Origin: Beijerinckia sp. 28-YEA-48
GTDB taxonomy: Bacteria > Pseudomonadota > Alphaproteobacteria > Rhizobiales > Beijerinckiaceae
Reading direction: 5' to 3'
Length of the DNA stretch: 64,000 bases
Assembly (NCBI RefSeq): GCF_900104955.1
Contig: NZ_FNSI01000001.1
Span: 2,700,001 to 2,764,000 of the forward strand
A program made the translations under genes and the position numbers. Positions 35,266 to 44,419 of the stretch are shown here, one piece after another (position 1 is the first letter of the stretch; every line of letters begins with the position of its first letter). The notes under the pieces were generated by a model. That model was not told the origin of the DNA and did not search any database. It worked only from the letters and a program-made list of their open reading frames with translations.

Positions 35266-36399
35266 ATGAACCGGGTGCGAAGCTGGCCAAGGCCGACAGG
35301 CCGAAGAAACAAGCTGGGACCTCGACGCGTCTCGTTTTTTTTGGCGGCCGTCGCGGCATTGGCGCTGACGGGTTGCCAAGAAAAGGCGGCGACCAGCCAA
35401 AAGCAACTGCTGCGCGTGCGCGCCGTCGATGCGACGCTAACCGATTATACGCCCACGATCTCCCTGACAGGCGTCATCGCCGCGCGAATCGAAAACCCGA
35501 TTTCCTTTCGCACCAGCGGCCGCATGGCCGAACGTTTTGTCGAAGTCGGCGATCACGTGACCCCCGGCATGCTGCTCGCCCGTATCGATCCGCAAGAGCA
35601 GGAATCGGATATTCGCTCCGCCCAGGCTGCTGTCGACTCGGCCCAGGCGCAGGTGACGCAGACGACCACCACCTACCAGCGTCAGCAAACCCTGCTCAAC
35701 CAGGGCTTCACCACGCGAAAAGACTATGATCAGGCAGAACAAGCGATGCGCGTCGCGCAAAGCGCTCTGCAATCGGCGCAGACCCAACTGCAAAACGCGA
35801 AGGACGCCCTAGGCTATACGGAGTTGCGCGCCGAGAAGGCGGGGATCATCACCGCACGCAGCGTCGAGACCGGACAAGTGGTACAAGCCGCGCAGACCAT
35901 TTTTACCCTTGCGGAAGACGGGGACCGCGATGCGGTCTTCAATGTCGATGAAGCTCTAGTCGCCTCGTCGATTCCCGATCCGCAGGTCATGGTGACCCTG
36001 CTGAGCGACCCACGTATCAAGGCGCTCGGCACCGTGCGCGAGGTGGCGCCGGTGATCGATTCAACGTCGGGCACGATCCGCGTCAAGGTCACCATTCCCA
36101 ATACGCCCCCGGACATGGCGCTCGGTGCGGCCGTCGCCGGCTCGACCACTTTGCGCGGCGCCCAGGCCGTGCTGCTGCCGTGGGAGGCTTTGTTCTCGGA
36201 CAGGGGCGCGCCGGCGGTCTGGACCATCGACAGGGCGACGCGCGCCGTGACGCTGACGCCTGTTACCGTGCTCACCTATAACTCCGGCAATGTCGCCATC
36301 AGCAAGGGGTTGGCCAACGGACAGGGCGTGGTGGCGGCCGGCACGCAACTGCTGCGGCCAGGCCAGATCGTCGAGATCGCACAAGGAAGCGCGCCATGA
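35266..36399 (+). CDS. RND efflux periplasmic adaptor lipoprotein (1)
   Basis: 377-aa membrane fusion protein of a resistance-nodulation-division pump. An N-terminal signal ends in the lipobox LTGC at about residues 34-37, so it is anchored in the inner membrane. The middle contains the lipoyl-like halves around a coiled-coil hairpin rich in Gln and Ala (SAQAAVDSAQAQVTQ..LQSAQTQLQNAKDAL), then beta-barrel domains. The ATG at 35266 is close to AGAGG; a GTG at 35275 is an alternative. It overlaps the second adaptor gene by four bases. Confidence 0.87.
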   Translation: MNRVRSWPRPTGRRNKLGPRRVSFFLAAVAALALTGCQEKAATSQKQLLRVRAVDATLTDYTPTISLTGVIAARIENPISFRTSGRMAERFVEVGDHVTPGMLLARIDPQEQESDIRSAQAAVDSAQAQVTQTTTTYQRQQTLLNQGFTTRKDYDQAEQAMRVAQSALQSAQTQLQNAKDALGYTELRAEKAGIITARSVETGQVVQAAQTIFTLAEDGDRDAVFNVDEALVASSIPDPQVMVTLLSDPRIKALGTVREVAPVIDSTSGTIRVKVTIPNTPPDMALGAAVAGSTTLRGAQAVLLPWEALFSDRGAPAVWTIDRATRAVTLTPVTVLTYNSGNVAISKGLANGQGVVAAGTQLLRPGQIVEIAQGSAP

Positions 36400-37478
36400 A
36401 GAGGAAGCTCCTTCCCCTGCTGGCGTTGACGCTGGCCCTGCCGCTGGCCGCCTGCAACGACAAGAAGAAGGACCAACCTGAGATCATCCGGCCGGTTCTG
36501 TCCGTTGTCATTCAGCCGCGCACCCAAAGCGAACAGGGGTTCGTCGGATCGATCGAGCCACGCATCAGCGCCCCCTTATCATTCCGCCTGCTCGGCCGCC
36601 TCATCGCGCGTAACGTCAATATCGGCAACGTGGTGACCAAGGGCGCGACGATCGCCTCGATCGATCCGACGACCTTGCAGCTCCAAGTGCAGGCCGCGCG
36701 GGCTGACCTGTCCAGTGCCGAGGCGCAGTTCTCCAACGCCTCAGGCAATGAGGAGCGGCAGCGAATTTTGCTCCAAGCCAAGAATGCTTCGCAAGCCACC
36801 TATGACTCCGCCTTGCAGGTGCGCGATTCCGCCAAGGCCGGTGTCGAACAGGCGCAAGCAGCCTTGGCCAAAGCCGAAGAACAACTGACCTATTCGCAGC
36901 TCTATTCCGACTTCGACGGCGTTGTCACCGCTGTCGGCGCCGAGGTCGGCCAAGTCGTCTCGGCGGGCCAGATGGTGGTGACGGTGGCGCGCTCCGACCA
37001 GCGGATCGCCGTGGTCGATATTCCCGATCAGTTGATGAGCGATCTAGCGATTGGCGCGGAGTTCAATGTGGTTTTGCAGTCCGCGTCGACGGTCAAGGCA
37101 ATCGGCACTGTCTATGAAATCGCGCCGCAAGCCGATGCCATCACGCGAACACGCCGCGTGAAACTCAATCTGACGGACCCGCCAGCGGGATTTCGTCTCG
37201 GATCGACAGTCAATGTGACGCGCGATGTCGCCATTAAGCCGTCGATCCTCGTGCCGCTATCGGCATTGGTGGAGCAGGACGGCAAAACATCGGTATGGAC
37301 CGTCGATCCCGCCACGTCGACGGTTGCCCTGCAGCCGATCGATGTGGCGAACAAGGATGGCGACACGGTCACGGTCGGCAGCGGGATCGCGCCGGGAACG
37401 CGTGTGGTGATTGCCGGCGTGCATAGTTTGAAACCAGGCCAAAAAGTGAAGATCGCCAACGTAGGGGAACAGCCGTGA
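36396..37478 (+). CDS. RND efflux periplasmic adaptor lipoprotein (2)
   Basis: 360-aa second membrane fusion protein, with lipobox PLAAC at about residues 16-20 and the same hairpin/lipoyl/beta-barrel layout as the gene before it. Tandem adaptors with one RND permease are known in some pumps, where the two form a mixed hexamer. It starts inside the stop of adaptor 1 and its own stop overlaps the GTG of the permease, so the three are translated as a unit. No outer-membrane channel gene is adjacent. Confidence 0.87.
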   Translation: MKRKLLPLLALTLALPLAACNDKKKDQPEIIRPVLSVVIQPRTQSEQGFVGSIEPRISAPLSFRLLGRLIARNVNIGNVVTKGATIASIDPTTLQLQVQAARADLSSAEAQFSNASGNEERQRILLQAKNASQATYDSALQVRDSAKAGVEQAQAALAKAEEQLTYSQLYSDFDGVVTAVGAEVGQVVSAGQMVVTVARSDQRIAVVDIPDQLMSDLAIGAEFNVVLQSASTVKAIGTVYEIAPQADAITRTRRVKLNLTDPPAGFRLGSTVNVTRDVAIKPSILVPLSALVEQDGKTSVWTVDPATSTVALQPIDVANKDGDTVTVGSGIAPGTRVVIAGVHSLKPGQKVKIANVGEQP

Positions 37479-40400
37479 AAGGGTTTAACCTCTCCGAATG
37501 GGCGCTCGATCACCGTTCGATGATCTGGTATTTCATGCTGGTCTTCACGCTGGCCGGCGTCTTCTCTTATCTCAACCTCGGCCGCGAGGAAGATCCAGCC
37601 TTCACCATCAAGACAATGCTCATCCAGGCGAACTGGCCTGGCGCTTCAATCAACGATCAGGTCACGCAGGTGACCGATCGCATCGAAAAGAAGCTCGAAG
37701 AGCTCGACACGCTCGACTACTCCCGCTCCATCACCACGCCGGGCCAGTCGGTTATCTTCGTCAATCTGAAAGCGGATACCCCGGCCGCCAAGGTGCGGCC
37801 GACCTGGGTCGAAGTCCGCAATATGATCAACGACATTCGGGCCAATTTCCCGCAAGGGGTGCAAGGTCCGTTCTTCAACGACCGGTTCGGCGACGTCTAT
37901 GGCAATATCTACGCCTTCACCTCGGACGGGGTGACGCCCCGGCAATTGCGCGACTATGTCGAGATCGCGCGCTCGCGCATTCTGACGGTTCCCAATGCCG
38001 GCAAGGTCGACCTGATCGGCGCGCAGGACGAAGCGATCTATCTGGAATTCTCAACGCGCCAGACCGCCGCGCTTGGCCTCAACCAGCAGCAGGTGATCCA
38101 GAGCCTGCAGGCGCAGAACGCGATCACCCCATCGGGCGTCATTCAATCTGGCCCTGAGCGCATCATCGTGCGGGTTTCCGGCCAGTTCACGTCGGAAGAC
38201 AGCCTCAAGGACATCAATCTGCGGGTCAACAACCGCTTTTTCCGCCTGACCGATGTGGCAACGGTACGGCGCGGCTATATCGATCCGCCGACGGCGATCT
38301 TTCGATTCAACGGCCAGGATGCGATCGGCCTCGCCATCGGCATGAAGCCCGGCGCCAATCTGCTGAAATTCGGCGAGGCGTTATCGGCAGAGATGAAACT
38401 GATCACCGCCGAGCTGCCGATCGGCGTTGGCGTGCATCTGGTGGCCGATCAGCCGCAGGTGGTGGAAGAAGCGGTGTCGGGCTTTACACGCGCCCTCTTC
38501 GAAGCCGTGATCATCGTGCTGGCCGTCAGTTTTATCAGCCTGGGCGTGCGCGCCGGCATGGTGGTGGCGCTGTCGATCCCGCTGGTGCTCGCCATCACCT
38601 TCGTGGTGATGGAATATATGGGCATTTCGCTGCAGCGCATTTCGCTCGGCGCGCTGATCATCGCGCTTGGTCTCCTCGTCGACGATGCGATGATCGCCGT
38701 GGAGATGATGGTCACCCGGCTGGAGCTGGGGGATTCACTGCGTAAAGCTGCGACGTTCGTCTATACGTCCACGGCCTTTCCGATGCTCACCGGCACGCTG
38801 GTCACCGTCGCCGGCTTCATTCCGATCGGGCTCAATTCGAGCAGCGCCGGCGAATATACCTTTACTCTGTTCGTTGTGCTGGCCGTTTCCCTGCTCGTCT
38901 CTTGGGTTGTCGCGGTGATTTTCTCGCCTCTGATCGGCATCACCCTGCTGCCGGAGACGATGAAGAAGCACTCTCACGAACCCGGCCGGTTCCATAAACT
39001 GTTTTCCAGGGCGTTGATCTGGTCCGTGCGCAACCATTGGATCACGATCGCCGCCACGATCTTGCTCTTTCTAGCGTCGCTCGTCGGCATGCGGCTGGTG
39101 CAGCAACAGTTCTTCCCCTCCTCCGACCGCCCGGAACTGATCGTCGACTGGAATTTACTGCAGAGCAGCTCCATCGCCGAAACGCGCGCCCAGATGGAAC
39201 GCTTCGAGGCGATAGCCTTGAAGGGCGATCCCGATATCGATCACTGGAGCACCTATATCGGCCAAGGCGCCGGACGCTTCGTGCTGTCCTTCGACGTCCA
39301 GCAGCCAAACCCCTATTTCGGCCAGATCGTCATCGTCGCCAAGAGCTATGAGGCGCGCCGCCAGTTGCAGCCGCGGCTGGAAAAAATCGCGCGGGAGCAA
39401 TTCGTCGGCACCGACGTGCTGGTCAAAACGCTGGAGCTGGGGCCGCCCGTCGGCCGGCCGATTCAATATCGCATCAGCGGTCCCGACATCGAGACAGTGC
39501 GCTCGCTCGCCATGAGCTTCGCTGGCGCTATCGATGGCAATAGGAACCTGAGCCTTCTGACCTACGATTGGATCGAGCCGGCGCGGGTCGTGCGCGTCGA
39601 TGTCATGCAGGACAAGGCGCGCCAGCTCGGCATTTCCTCGCAGGATATCGCCCAGTCGCTCAACAGCATCGTCGGCGGCGTGACGATCACCCAGGTGCTC
39701 GACCACACTTATCTCATCAATGTGATCGGCCGCTCGCAAGCGAGCGAACGCGGTTCACTGGAGACCCTGCAAAATCTGCAGATTCCAGCCGGCAACGGCG
39801 AGTCGATCCCGCTCGCGGCGATCGCGCGGCTGCAATACAGCCTGGAGCAGCCCACCATCATGCGGCGCGGCCGGTTGCCGACGATCACAGTCAAGGCCGG
39901 CGTCGTTGGCGCGGTGCAGCCCGATACGGTGGTGAAGGAACTCGAGCCAATCGTGCGGGCTTTCCGCGAGAAACTGGCGCCCGGATATGCGGTAGACATC
40001 GCCGGCACCGCCGAGGAGAGCGCCAAGAGCCAGGGGCCAATCGCCGCCGTCGTACCGCTCATGCTGTTCGTCATGGCGACGATCCTGATGATCCAGCTGC
40101 AGAGCTTCCAGCGCCTGTTCCTGGTGGTCGCCGTGGCGCCGCTCGGGTTGATCGGTGTTGTCGCAGCCCTGGTGCCTTCCGGCGCCCCTCTGGGTTTCGT
40201 GGCCATTCTGGGCGTGCTGGCTTTGATCGGCATCCTGATCCGCAATTCGGTGATCCTGCTCATGCAGATCGAGGAATTGGTCGCGGAGGGCATCGATAAA
40301 TGGACCGCCGTCATCGAGGCGTCGGAACATAGAATGCGCCCAATCGCTCTGACGGCGGCGGCAGCCAGCCTGGCGCTTATTCCCATCGCGCGCGAAGTGT

Positions 40401-40585
40401 TCTGGGGACCAATGGCCTATGCCATGATGGGCGGCATTATCGCCGGCACCGTGATCACACTCTTGTTCCTGCCGGCTCTCTATGTCGCCTGGTTCCGCAT
40501 CAAGGAGCCGCCGCGGCCGGCGGAGGCCGAGACGAACCCGCCGCCCCTGCCGGAAGGGAGCGTCAGCCACGCCCAAGCGTTGTAA
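37475..40585 (+). CDS. RND family efflux permease
   Basis: 1036-aa inner-membrane proton-driven exporter of the AcrB/HAE1-like family. It has the first transmembrane segment near residues 14-33, a periplasmic loop with NWPGAS and VQGPFFNDRFGDVYG, and the LLVDDAMIAVEMM motif in TM4 with the proton-relay acidic residues. The second half repeats the layout (TM block near GVVAALVPSGAPLGFVAILG). It starts with GTG at 37475, coupled to adaptor 2. The substrate is unknown; export of toxic hydrophobic intermediates of the adjacent catabolic island is possible. Confidence 0.9.
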   Translation: MKGFNLSEWALDHRSMIWYFMLVFTLAGVFSYLNLGREEDPAFTIKTMLIQANWPGASINDQVTQVTDRIEKKLEELDTLDYSRSITTPGQSVIFVNLKADTPAAKVRPTWVEVRNMINDIRANFPQGVQGPFFNDRFGDVYGNIYAFTSDGVTPRQLRDYVEIARSRILTVPNAGKVDLIGAQDEAIYLEFSTRQTAALGLNQQQVIQSLQAQNAITPSGVIQSGPERIIVRVSGQFTSEDSLKDINLRVNNRFFRLTDVATVRRGYIDPPTAIFRFNGQDAIGLAIGMKPGANLLKFGEALSAEMKLITAELPIGVGVHLVADQPQVVEEAVSGFTRALFEAVIIVLAVSFISLGVRAGMVVALSIPLVLAITFVVMEYMGISLQRISLGALIIALGLLVDDAMIAVEMMVTRLELGDSLRKAATFVYTSTAFPMLTGTLVTVAGFIPIGLNSSSAGEYTFTLFVVLAVSLLVSWVVAVIFSPLIGITLLPETMKKHSHEPGRFHKLFSRALIWSVRNHWITIAATILLFLASLVGMRLVQQQFFPSSDRPELIVDWNLLQSSSIAETRAQMERFEAIALKGDPDIDHWSTYIGQGAGRFVLSFDVQQPNPYFGQIVIVAKSYEARRQLQPRLEKIAREQFVGTDVLVKTLELGPPVGRPIQYRISGPDIETVRSLAMSFAGAIDGNRNLSLLTYDWIEPARVVRVDVMQDKARQLGISSQDIAQSLNSIVGGVTITQVLDHTYLINVIGRSQASERGSLETLQNLQIPAGNGESIPLAAIARLQYSLEQPTIMRRGRLPTITVKAGVVGAVQPDTVVKELEPIVRAFREKLAPGYAVDIAGTAEESAKSQGPIAAVVPLMLFVMATILMIQLQSFQRLFLVVAVAPLGLIGVVAALVPSGAPLGFVAILGVLALIGILIRNSVILLMQIEELVAEGIDKWTAVIEASEHRMRPIALTAAAASLALIPIAREVFWGPMAYAMMGGIIAGTVITLLFLPALYVAWFRIKEPPRPAEAETNPPPLPEGSVSHAQAL

Positions 40586-40647
40586 GCCGTCAAGCCTGAT
40601 AGGGGCATGATGTGATCAGGCCCGGGATGTTGGCCTCAACAGGGTCG

Positions 40648-40689
40648 CAAAACGAAACGGGCGAGAGTGATCTCGCCCGTTTCGTTTTG
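40648..40689. terminator. Strong hairpin terminator after the RND operon
   Basis: A perfect 19-bp stem (40648-40666 with 40671-40689) around GTGA, with A-rich and T-rich ends, lies 62 bases after the permease stop. The base composition allows it to serve the convergent gene at 40706 as well. Confidence 0.88.
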
Positions 40690-40705
40690 TCGGTGAGGCG
40701 ATGCC

Positions 40706-41038
40706 TCAGTAGTGGGTGCAATCCCTGCCGGCGTCACGTTCCTCGCGGCGCCATATCGCCTCGCCTTCATCGTCAAGAGCAGACTCGACGATCAATTTCA
40801 GGCCAGTCAGCACCGGCATAGGCGACCGCTTCATGACCCGTTTCAGGCCGCGACGATCGCAGTCGTCAAAAGTTTCCCCAAAGTTCCGCACCATAGAGGC
40901 TACGAATTCACCGTCCGACATACCCGCCGCCGCAGCCAGCAGGTTCATACGTTTGCTGAAGTCGCCGCCGATCGAGCGAACAGCCGCGGATGCGACCGGG
41001 GGAAGCGAGCATGTTGCGACGATCTCTTCGATCTCCAT
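40706..41038 (-). CDS. Small protein of unknown function
   Basis: 110-aa soluble protein that I do not recognise. It begins MEIEEIVATCSLPPV and contains a helical, Ala- and Met-containing middle (SKRMNLLAAAAGMSDGEFVASMVRNFGETF), ending CTHY. The ATG at 41038 has GGAGAGG six bases upstream; an ATG at 41050 is less well placed. No signal peptide or membrane segment is evident. It is monocistronic and converges on the RND operon terminator. Good ribosome site and typical GC-rich codons support it as a real gene. Confidence 0.6.
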   Translation of the reverse strand: MEIEEIVATCSLPPVASAAVRSIGGDFSKRMNLLAAAAGMSDGEFVASMVRNFGETFDDCDRRGLKRVMKRSPMPVLTGLKLIVESALDDEGEAIWRREERDAGRDCTHY

Positions 41039-41082
41039 GTGCCTCTCCATTTCTAGATCTCGTTCGGCCCCCACAGCCCCCG

Positions 41083-41110
41083 CCGGATCCGATTAACAAA
41101 ACCGGATCCG
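41083..41110. repeat. Pair of CCGGATCCG elements upstream of the small gene
   Basis: CCGGATCCG occurs at 41083-41091 and 41102-41110, and its CGGATCCG core is itself palindromic. The two copies are 19 bases apart start to start and can also pair as a hairpin. They lie 45-72 bases before the start of the minus-strand gene at 41038, so they may be an operator pair or part of its leader. Confidence 0.4.
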
Positions 41111-41241
41111 TTGGTCTTGAGCCTGTGTCTTAAAGACGAATGCTGACGGTAACATGACGCAAAACGCAGGGAATAAGGTCTTTTCTGGGCTATTGCGGTG
41201 CACCAGAGCAAATCTGTGTTTCGATAGAAACGCGATTTTGC

Positions 41242-41673
41242 TTAGCCGCCGTCGGCGACAAGACCTGCTGCGGCGATGCCGGTTGAAGCGGCCAGCTCGT
41301 CGTTGTCAGACGTGTCACCGGAAACGCCGACGGCGCCGAGAATACGATTGTCCTTGTCGCGGATCAGCACGCCACCGCCGACCGGCAGGATGCCGCCGTC
41401 GGCCAGATGAGCGACGCCGTTAAAAAATTGCGGGCGATCGGCCGCCAGCTTCTCGATACGCTTGCTGCCGGCGCCCCAGGCGACCGCGCCGTAAGCTTTG
41501 CCGAAGGCGACCTTCCAACGCATCAGGCTGGTGCCATCCTCGGCCGCGCTGGCCTTGAGCGCGCCGCGCGCGTCAAGCACGACAATGGCGAGGGCATTGA
41601 ACTTACCCTGGCGGGCATGGGCGAGCGCGTCGTGGACTATGGTCTGGGCTTGAGCGAGCGTAAGGTCTGACAT
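41242..41673 (-). CDS. GlcG/HbpS-family protein
   Basis: 143-aa member of the GlcG/HbpS (DUF336) family, some of which bind haem or act in corrinoid and glycolate loci. Typical features are SDLTLAQAQTIVHDALAHA at the start and the conserved LADGGILPVGGGVLIRDKDNRILGAVGVSGDTSDNDE segment. The ATG at 41673 follows AGGGGA. It stands alone, with divergent spacing to the Tyr/Arg-rich gene. Ligand and role are unknown. Confidence 0.82.
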   Translation of the reverse strand: MSDLTLAQAQTIVHDALAHARQGKFNALAIVVLDARGALKASAAEDGTSLMRWKVAFGKAYGAVAWGAGSKRIEKLAADRPQFFNGVAHLADGGILPVGGGVLIRDKDNRILGAVGVSGDTSDNDELAASTGIAAAGLVADGG

Positions 41674-41833
41674 CTGGTTCCCCTGTTGAATGGACCTGAA
41701 GACTTTTTGGCACAATCGAGCCAGGGCGTCGATCCTCGGGCCACGATCATTCGGCGTAGCAATTACGCGCCCTGTGATCGGCGGTACGGATAGCCTGCTT
41801 TGAACGGTTTGATGGACGCAAGATCGGCCTGCC

Positions 41834-41851
41834 ATGTGCGCTGACGCACAT
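41834..41851. promoter_or_regulatory. Small inverted repeat in the divergent region
   Basis: ATGTGCG and CGCACAT are 7-bp arms around CTGA, about 100 bases before the Tyr/Arg-rich gene. It could be an operator or a weak hairpin. The rest of the 275-base spacer 41674-41948 shows nothing I can assign. Confidence 0.3.
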
Positions 41852-41948
41852 CTTTGACAAAATTCATTGCCATCCTGGCCGCACTGGAGGAACATTTGCT
41901 GGCGGCGAAGCATATGTATGGGCGGGAAACCGCGAAAAGGAGATAGGT

Positions 41949-42251
41949 ATGGATCGCAGATATTTTCTCAGAGCGCTTTTCGCCGCTGGCGGCGCCGCCG
42001 TTCTGGTGCCCATGCTCGGTGCTGGCGATGAAGCATCGGCCGCGCCACGCCCAGCCGTGAAGCCGGAACAAGCCCCCGAAGTTGCCGCCGATGCCGACGT
42101 GCCGGCCGAAGGCGCACAAGACTCACAATATTATTATTATCGCCGCCCGCGCGCTTATTACTACCGCCGGCCGCGCTATTATTATCGCCCCCGCTACTAT
42201 TATCGGCCCCGTTACTATCGGCCGCGCTACTACCGTCGGCGCTACTGGTAA
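41949..42251 (+). CDS. Exported Tyr/Arg/Pro-rich repeat protein
   Basis: 100-aa protein with a twin-arginine-like signal (MDRRYFLRALFAAGGAAVLVPML..ASA), a short acidic Pro/Ala linker, and a C-terminal third made of YYYRRPR-type repeats ending RRRYW. AGGAGATAGGT precedes the ATG at 41949 and a good terminator follows, which supports a real, separately expressed gene. The tail would be very basic and aromatic and should bind anionic surfaces such as DNA, LPS or polysaccharide; this is only an inference. The function is unknown. Confidence 0.78.
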   Translation: MDRRYFLRALFAAGGAAVLVPMLGAGDEASAAPRPAVKPEQAPEVAADADVPAEGAQDSQYYYYRRPRAYYYRRPRYYYRPRYYYRPRYYRPRYYRRRYW

Positions 42252-42273
42252 ATTGTAAGCGCTCCAAAAAATT

Positions 42274-42309
42274 GCCCCTCGCGAAACCATCGCGAGGGGC
42301 TTTTGTTTT
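42274..42309 (+). terminator. Rho-independent terminator
   Basis: An 11-bp perfect stem GCCCCTCGCGA / TCGCGAGGGGC around AACCA is followed by TTTTGTTTT. It ends the Tyr/Arg-rich gene. Confidence 0.9.
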
Positions 42310-42325
42310 CAGTTGATCCGTTTGG

Positions 42326-42766
42326 CTACCAGACGCCGGTATTGGGCATCGAAGTCCACGGCTCGGCCGGCGGCAATTCGGCGCCGCTCTGCAAGAGTTC
42401 AATGGAAATATTGTCGGGCGAGCGGATGAAAGCCATCCGGCCATCGCGCGGCGGACGATTAATCGTGACGCCAGCCTTCATCAATTTGTCACAGACCGCA
42501 TAGATATCATCGACCTGATAGGCGAGATGACCGAAATTGCGGCCGCCCGCATAGGCTTCCGGGTCCCAATTGTAGGTCAGTTCGACCAGCGGCGCCTGAT
42601 TAACCTTGGCCGCCTCGGCATCCTGCGGAGCCGCCAGGAAGATCAGGGTGAAACGTCCGCGCTCGCTCTCGATCCGGCGCACTTCCACCAGCCCCAGCTT
42701 GTTGCAGTAGAAATCGAGCGAGGTGTCGATGTCGGCGACGCGAACCATCGTGTGCAAATAGCGCAT
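42326..42766 (-). CDS. gloA: Glyoxalase I/VOC superfamily protein
   Basis: 146-aa vicinal oxygen chelate protein closely resembling lactoylglutathione lyase, which isomerises the methylglyoxal-glutathione hemithioacetal. Four metal-ligand candidates are visible: His in RYLHTMVRV, Glu in LVELTYNWD, His in FGHLAYQV and Glu in SIELLQ. The length fits bacterial GloA. It is monocistronic and converges with the Tyr/Arg-rich gene. Confidence 0.87.
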   Translation of the reverse strand: MRYLHTMVRVADIDTSLDFYCNKLGLVEVRRIESERGRFTLIFLAAPQDAEAAKVNQAPLVELTYNWDPEAYAGGRNFGHLAYQVDDIYAVCDKLMKAGVTINRPPRDGRMAFIRSPDNISIELLQSGAELPPAEPWTSMPNTGVW

Positions 42767-42861
42767 GCAAGACTCCAGAACGACCGCCGGCGGATTTCCG
42801 GCCGGCGCAAAGTTGCGTATGAGAGGGACCAGTATGGAAGAATTAGGGTGCTGACGCCAGT

Positions 42862-44262
42862 ATGACCGCCACCGACGCCTCCCACGATGCCGCGGCCCGC
42901 AAACAGCGCGCAGCAGCGGCTTCCGTTGCCGCCAGCGCCTTGCTGACCATCGGCAAACTCGTCGCCGGGCTTCTGTCGGGATCGCTGGCGCTGCTCTCGG
43001 AAGCCCTGCACAGCCTCATCGACACGGGCGCCACGATCCTGACCTGGTTCGCCGTGCGCGCCGCCGACCGCCCCGCAGATGCCGAACACCACTACGGCCA
43101 CGGCAAGGTGGAAGCGGTGGCGGCCCTGGCCGAAACCGGCCTGCTGATCGTGCTGGCCTGCGGCGTGCTCTACGAAGCCATTCAGCGGCTGAGCGGCCAT
43201 GCGGCCGCCCCCGTCGAGGTGAGCTGGATCGTTTTCGCTGTCCTCGGCGCCTCGATCGTGGTGGATGCGGTGCGCTGGCGCTCGCTCGCCAAAATCGCGC
43301 GCGAAACCAAAAGCGATGCGCTGGCCGCCGACGCCATGCATTTTTCCAGCGATCTCGTCGCTTCCGTCTGCGTCAGCCTCGGGCTGATCGCAGTAAGCTA
43401 TGGTTTCCAGCGGGGCGATAGTTACGCGGCCATCGGCGTCGCTGTCTTCATCTTCATCGCCGGCTACAGGCTCGGCCGGCGCACCATCGACACCCTGATG
43501 GACAAGGCGCCCGACGGGCTCACCGAGCAGGTGCGCGAAATCGTCGGGCACGTGCCTGGCGTCGCCAATGTCGAGGATATCCGCCTGCGCCAGTCGGGCG
43601 CCGCGCTGATCGGCGAAGTAGCGGTAGCCGTTGCGCGCACCCTGCCGGTCGAACGCATCATGTCGATCAAGGACGAAATCACCGCGCGCATCACCGCCGC
43701 TTTGCCCGAAGCCGCCCTGGTAGTGATCGCCAATTCGCGCGCCCTCGACGATGAAACCGTGCTGGAACGGGTGCTGGTCACCGCCGCGCGCAAGCGCCTG
43801 ATGGTGCATCACGTCACCTTGCAGACGGTCGATGGCATCCGCTCGATCGGCTTCGACCTGGAAGTCGACGGCCGCATGACGCTTGGCGCCGCCCATGATG
43901 TCGCCTCGCAGCTTGAAGCGGCGATCCGCGACGAACTCGGACCGGAGATTGAGGTCGACAGCCATATCGAGCCGCTGGAAGCCCGCGAACTGCACGGCGA
44001 GAACGCCCCGGCTGCGCGCACCGCCAGCATCGCCGCCACTTTGCAAGAGGCGGCGCAAGCCTCGAAAATCATCTCGGACGTGCATGACGTCCGCGCCCGC
44101 CAGACGCCGGCCGGGCTCATTATCAGCTACCATTGCCGCGCCATGGCGGAGGCCAGCGTCGAAGATGTGCACCAGGCGGTCGACCTTCTCGACCGCAGGG
44201 TCAAAACCCAGTTCGCCGATGTCGCCCGCATTGTCGGCCACGCCGAGCCCTACGGCGCCTGA
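42862..44262 (+). CDS. Cation diffusion facilitator family metal transporter
   Basis: 466-aa inner-membrane metal/H+ antiporter of the CDF family. It has a six-segment membrane part with the first metal site in [12 protein letters not shown] and the second in [14 protein letters not shown], and HHYGHGKVE in the loop. The canonical first Asp is Glu here, which may alter metal choice. The C-terminal cytoplasmic part is much longer than the usual one domain and appears to contain two or three dimerisation-domain-like repeats. No ribosome site is clear before 42862. The metal is not identifiable. Confidence 0.85.
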   Translation: MTATDASHDAAARKQRAAAASVAASALLTIGKLVAGLLSGSLALLSEALHSLIDTGATILTWFAVRAADRPADAEHHYGHGKVEAVAALAETGLLIVLACGVLYEAIQRLSGHAAAPVEVSWIVFAVLGASIVVDAVRWRSLAKIARETKSDALAADAMHFSSDLVASVCVSLGLIAVSYGFQRGDSYAAIGVAVFIFIAGYRLGRRTIDTLMDKAPDGLTEQVREIVGHVPGVANVEDIRLRQSGAALIGEVAVAVARTLPVERIMSIKDEITARITAALPEAALVVIANSRALDDETVLERVLVTAARKRLMVHHVTLQTVDGIRSIGFDLEVDGRMTLGAAHDVASQLEAAIRDELGPEIEVDSHIEPLEARELHGENAPAARTASIAATLQEAAQASKIISDVHDVRARQTPAGLIISYHCRAMAEASVEDVHQAVDLLDRRVKTQFADVARIVGHAEPYGA

Positions 44263-44357
44263 GCGCCTGTCTTCGCCGTTTCACAGCTGCTCTTGATACT
44301 GGTTCTTGGATACTGGCCCTTGCGGCCGCCCCCTTATTGACAGTCGCCGCAAAATAT

Positions 44358-44377
44358 GTGAGTGAATATTCACTTAC
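44358..44377. promoter_or_regulatory. Palindromic TetR-type operator upstream of the LplT-Aas gene
   Basis: GTGAGTGAATATTCACTTAC is a 20-base palindrome with one mismatched pair, centred about 52 bases before the start codon. TGAATATTCA-type sites with flanking GTGAG/CTTAC are typical of TetR repressors of lipid genes. A TetR gene directly follows the target gene. A TTGACA lies at 44337, but no -10 is correctly spaced. Confidence 0.72.
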
Positions 44378-44419
44378 TTTTCGGAAAGCCACAGGCTGCC
44401 GAAATCCAGGGAGACAGGC

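Noticed and set aside
42126-42248. Repeated TATTAT/CGCCCGCG-like units suggesting a repeat array
   Set aside because: The units encode the Tyr-Arg-Pro tail of a protein in one frame; there are no equal repeats and spacers as in CRISPR.
44337-44370. Sigma70 promoter for the LplT-Aas gene using TTGACA at 44337
   Set aside because: No acceptable -10 hexamer lies 16-18 bases downstream, so only the palindrome is reported.
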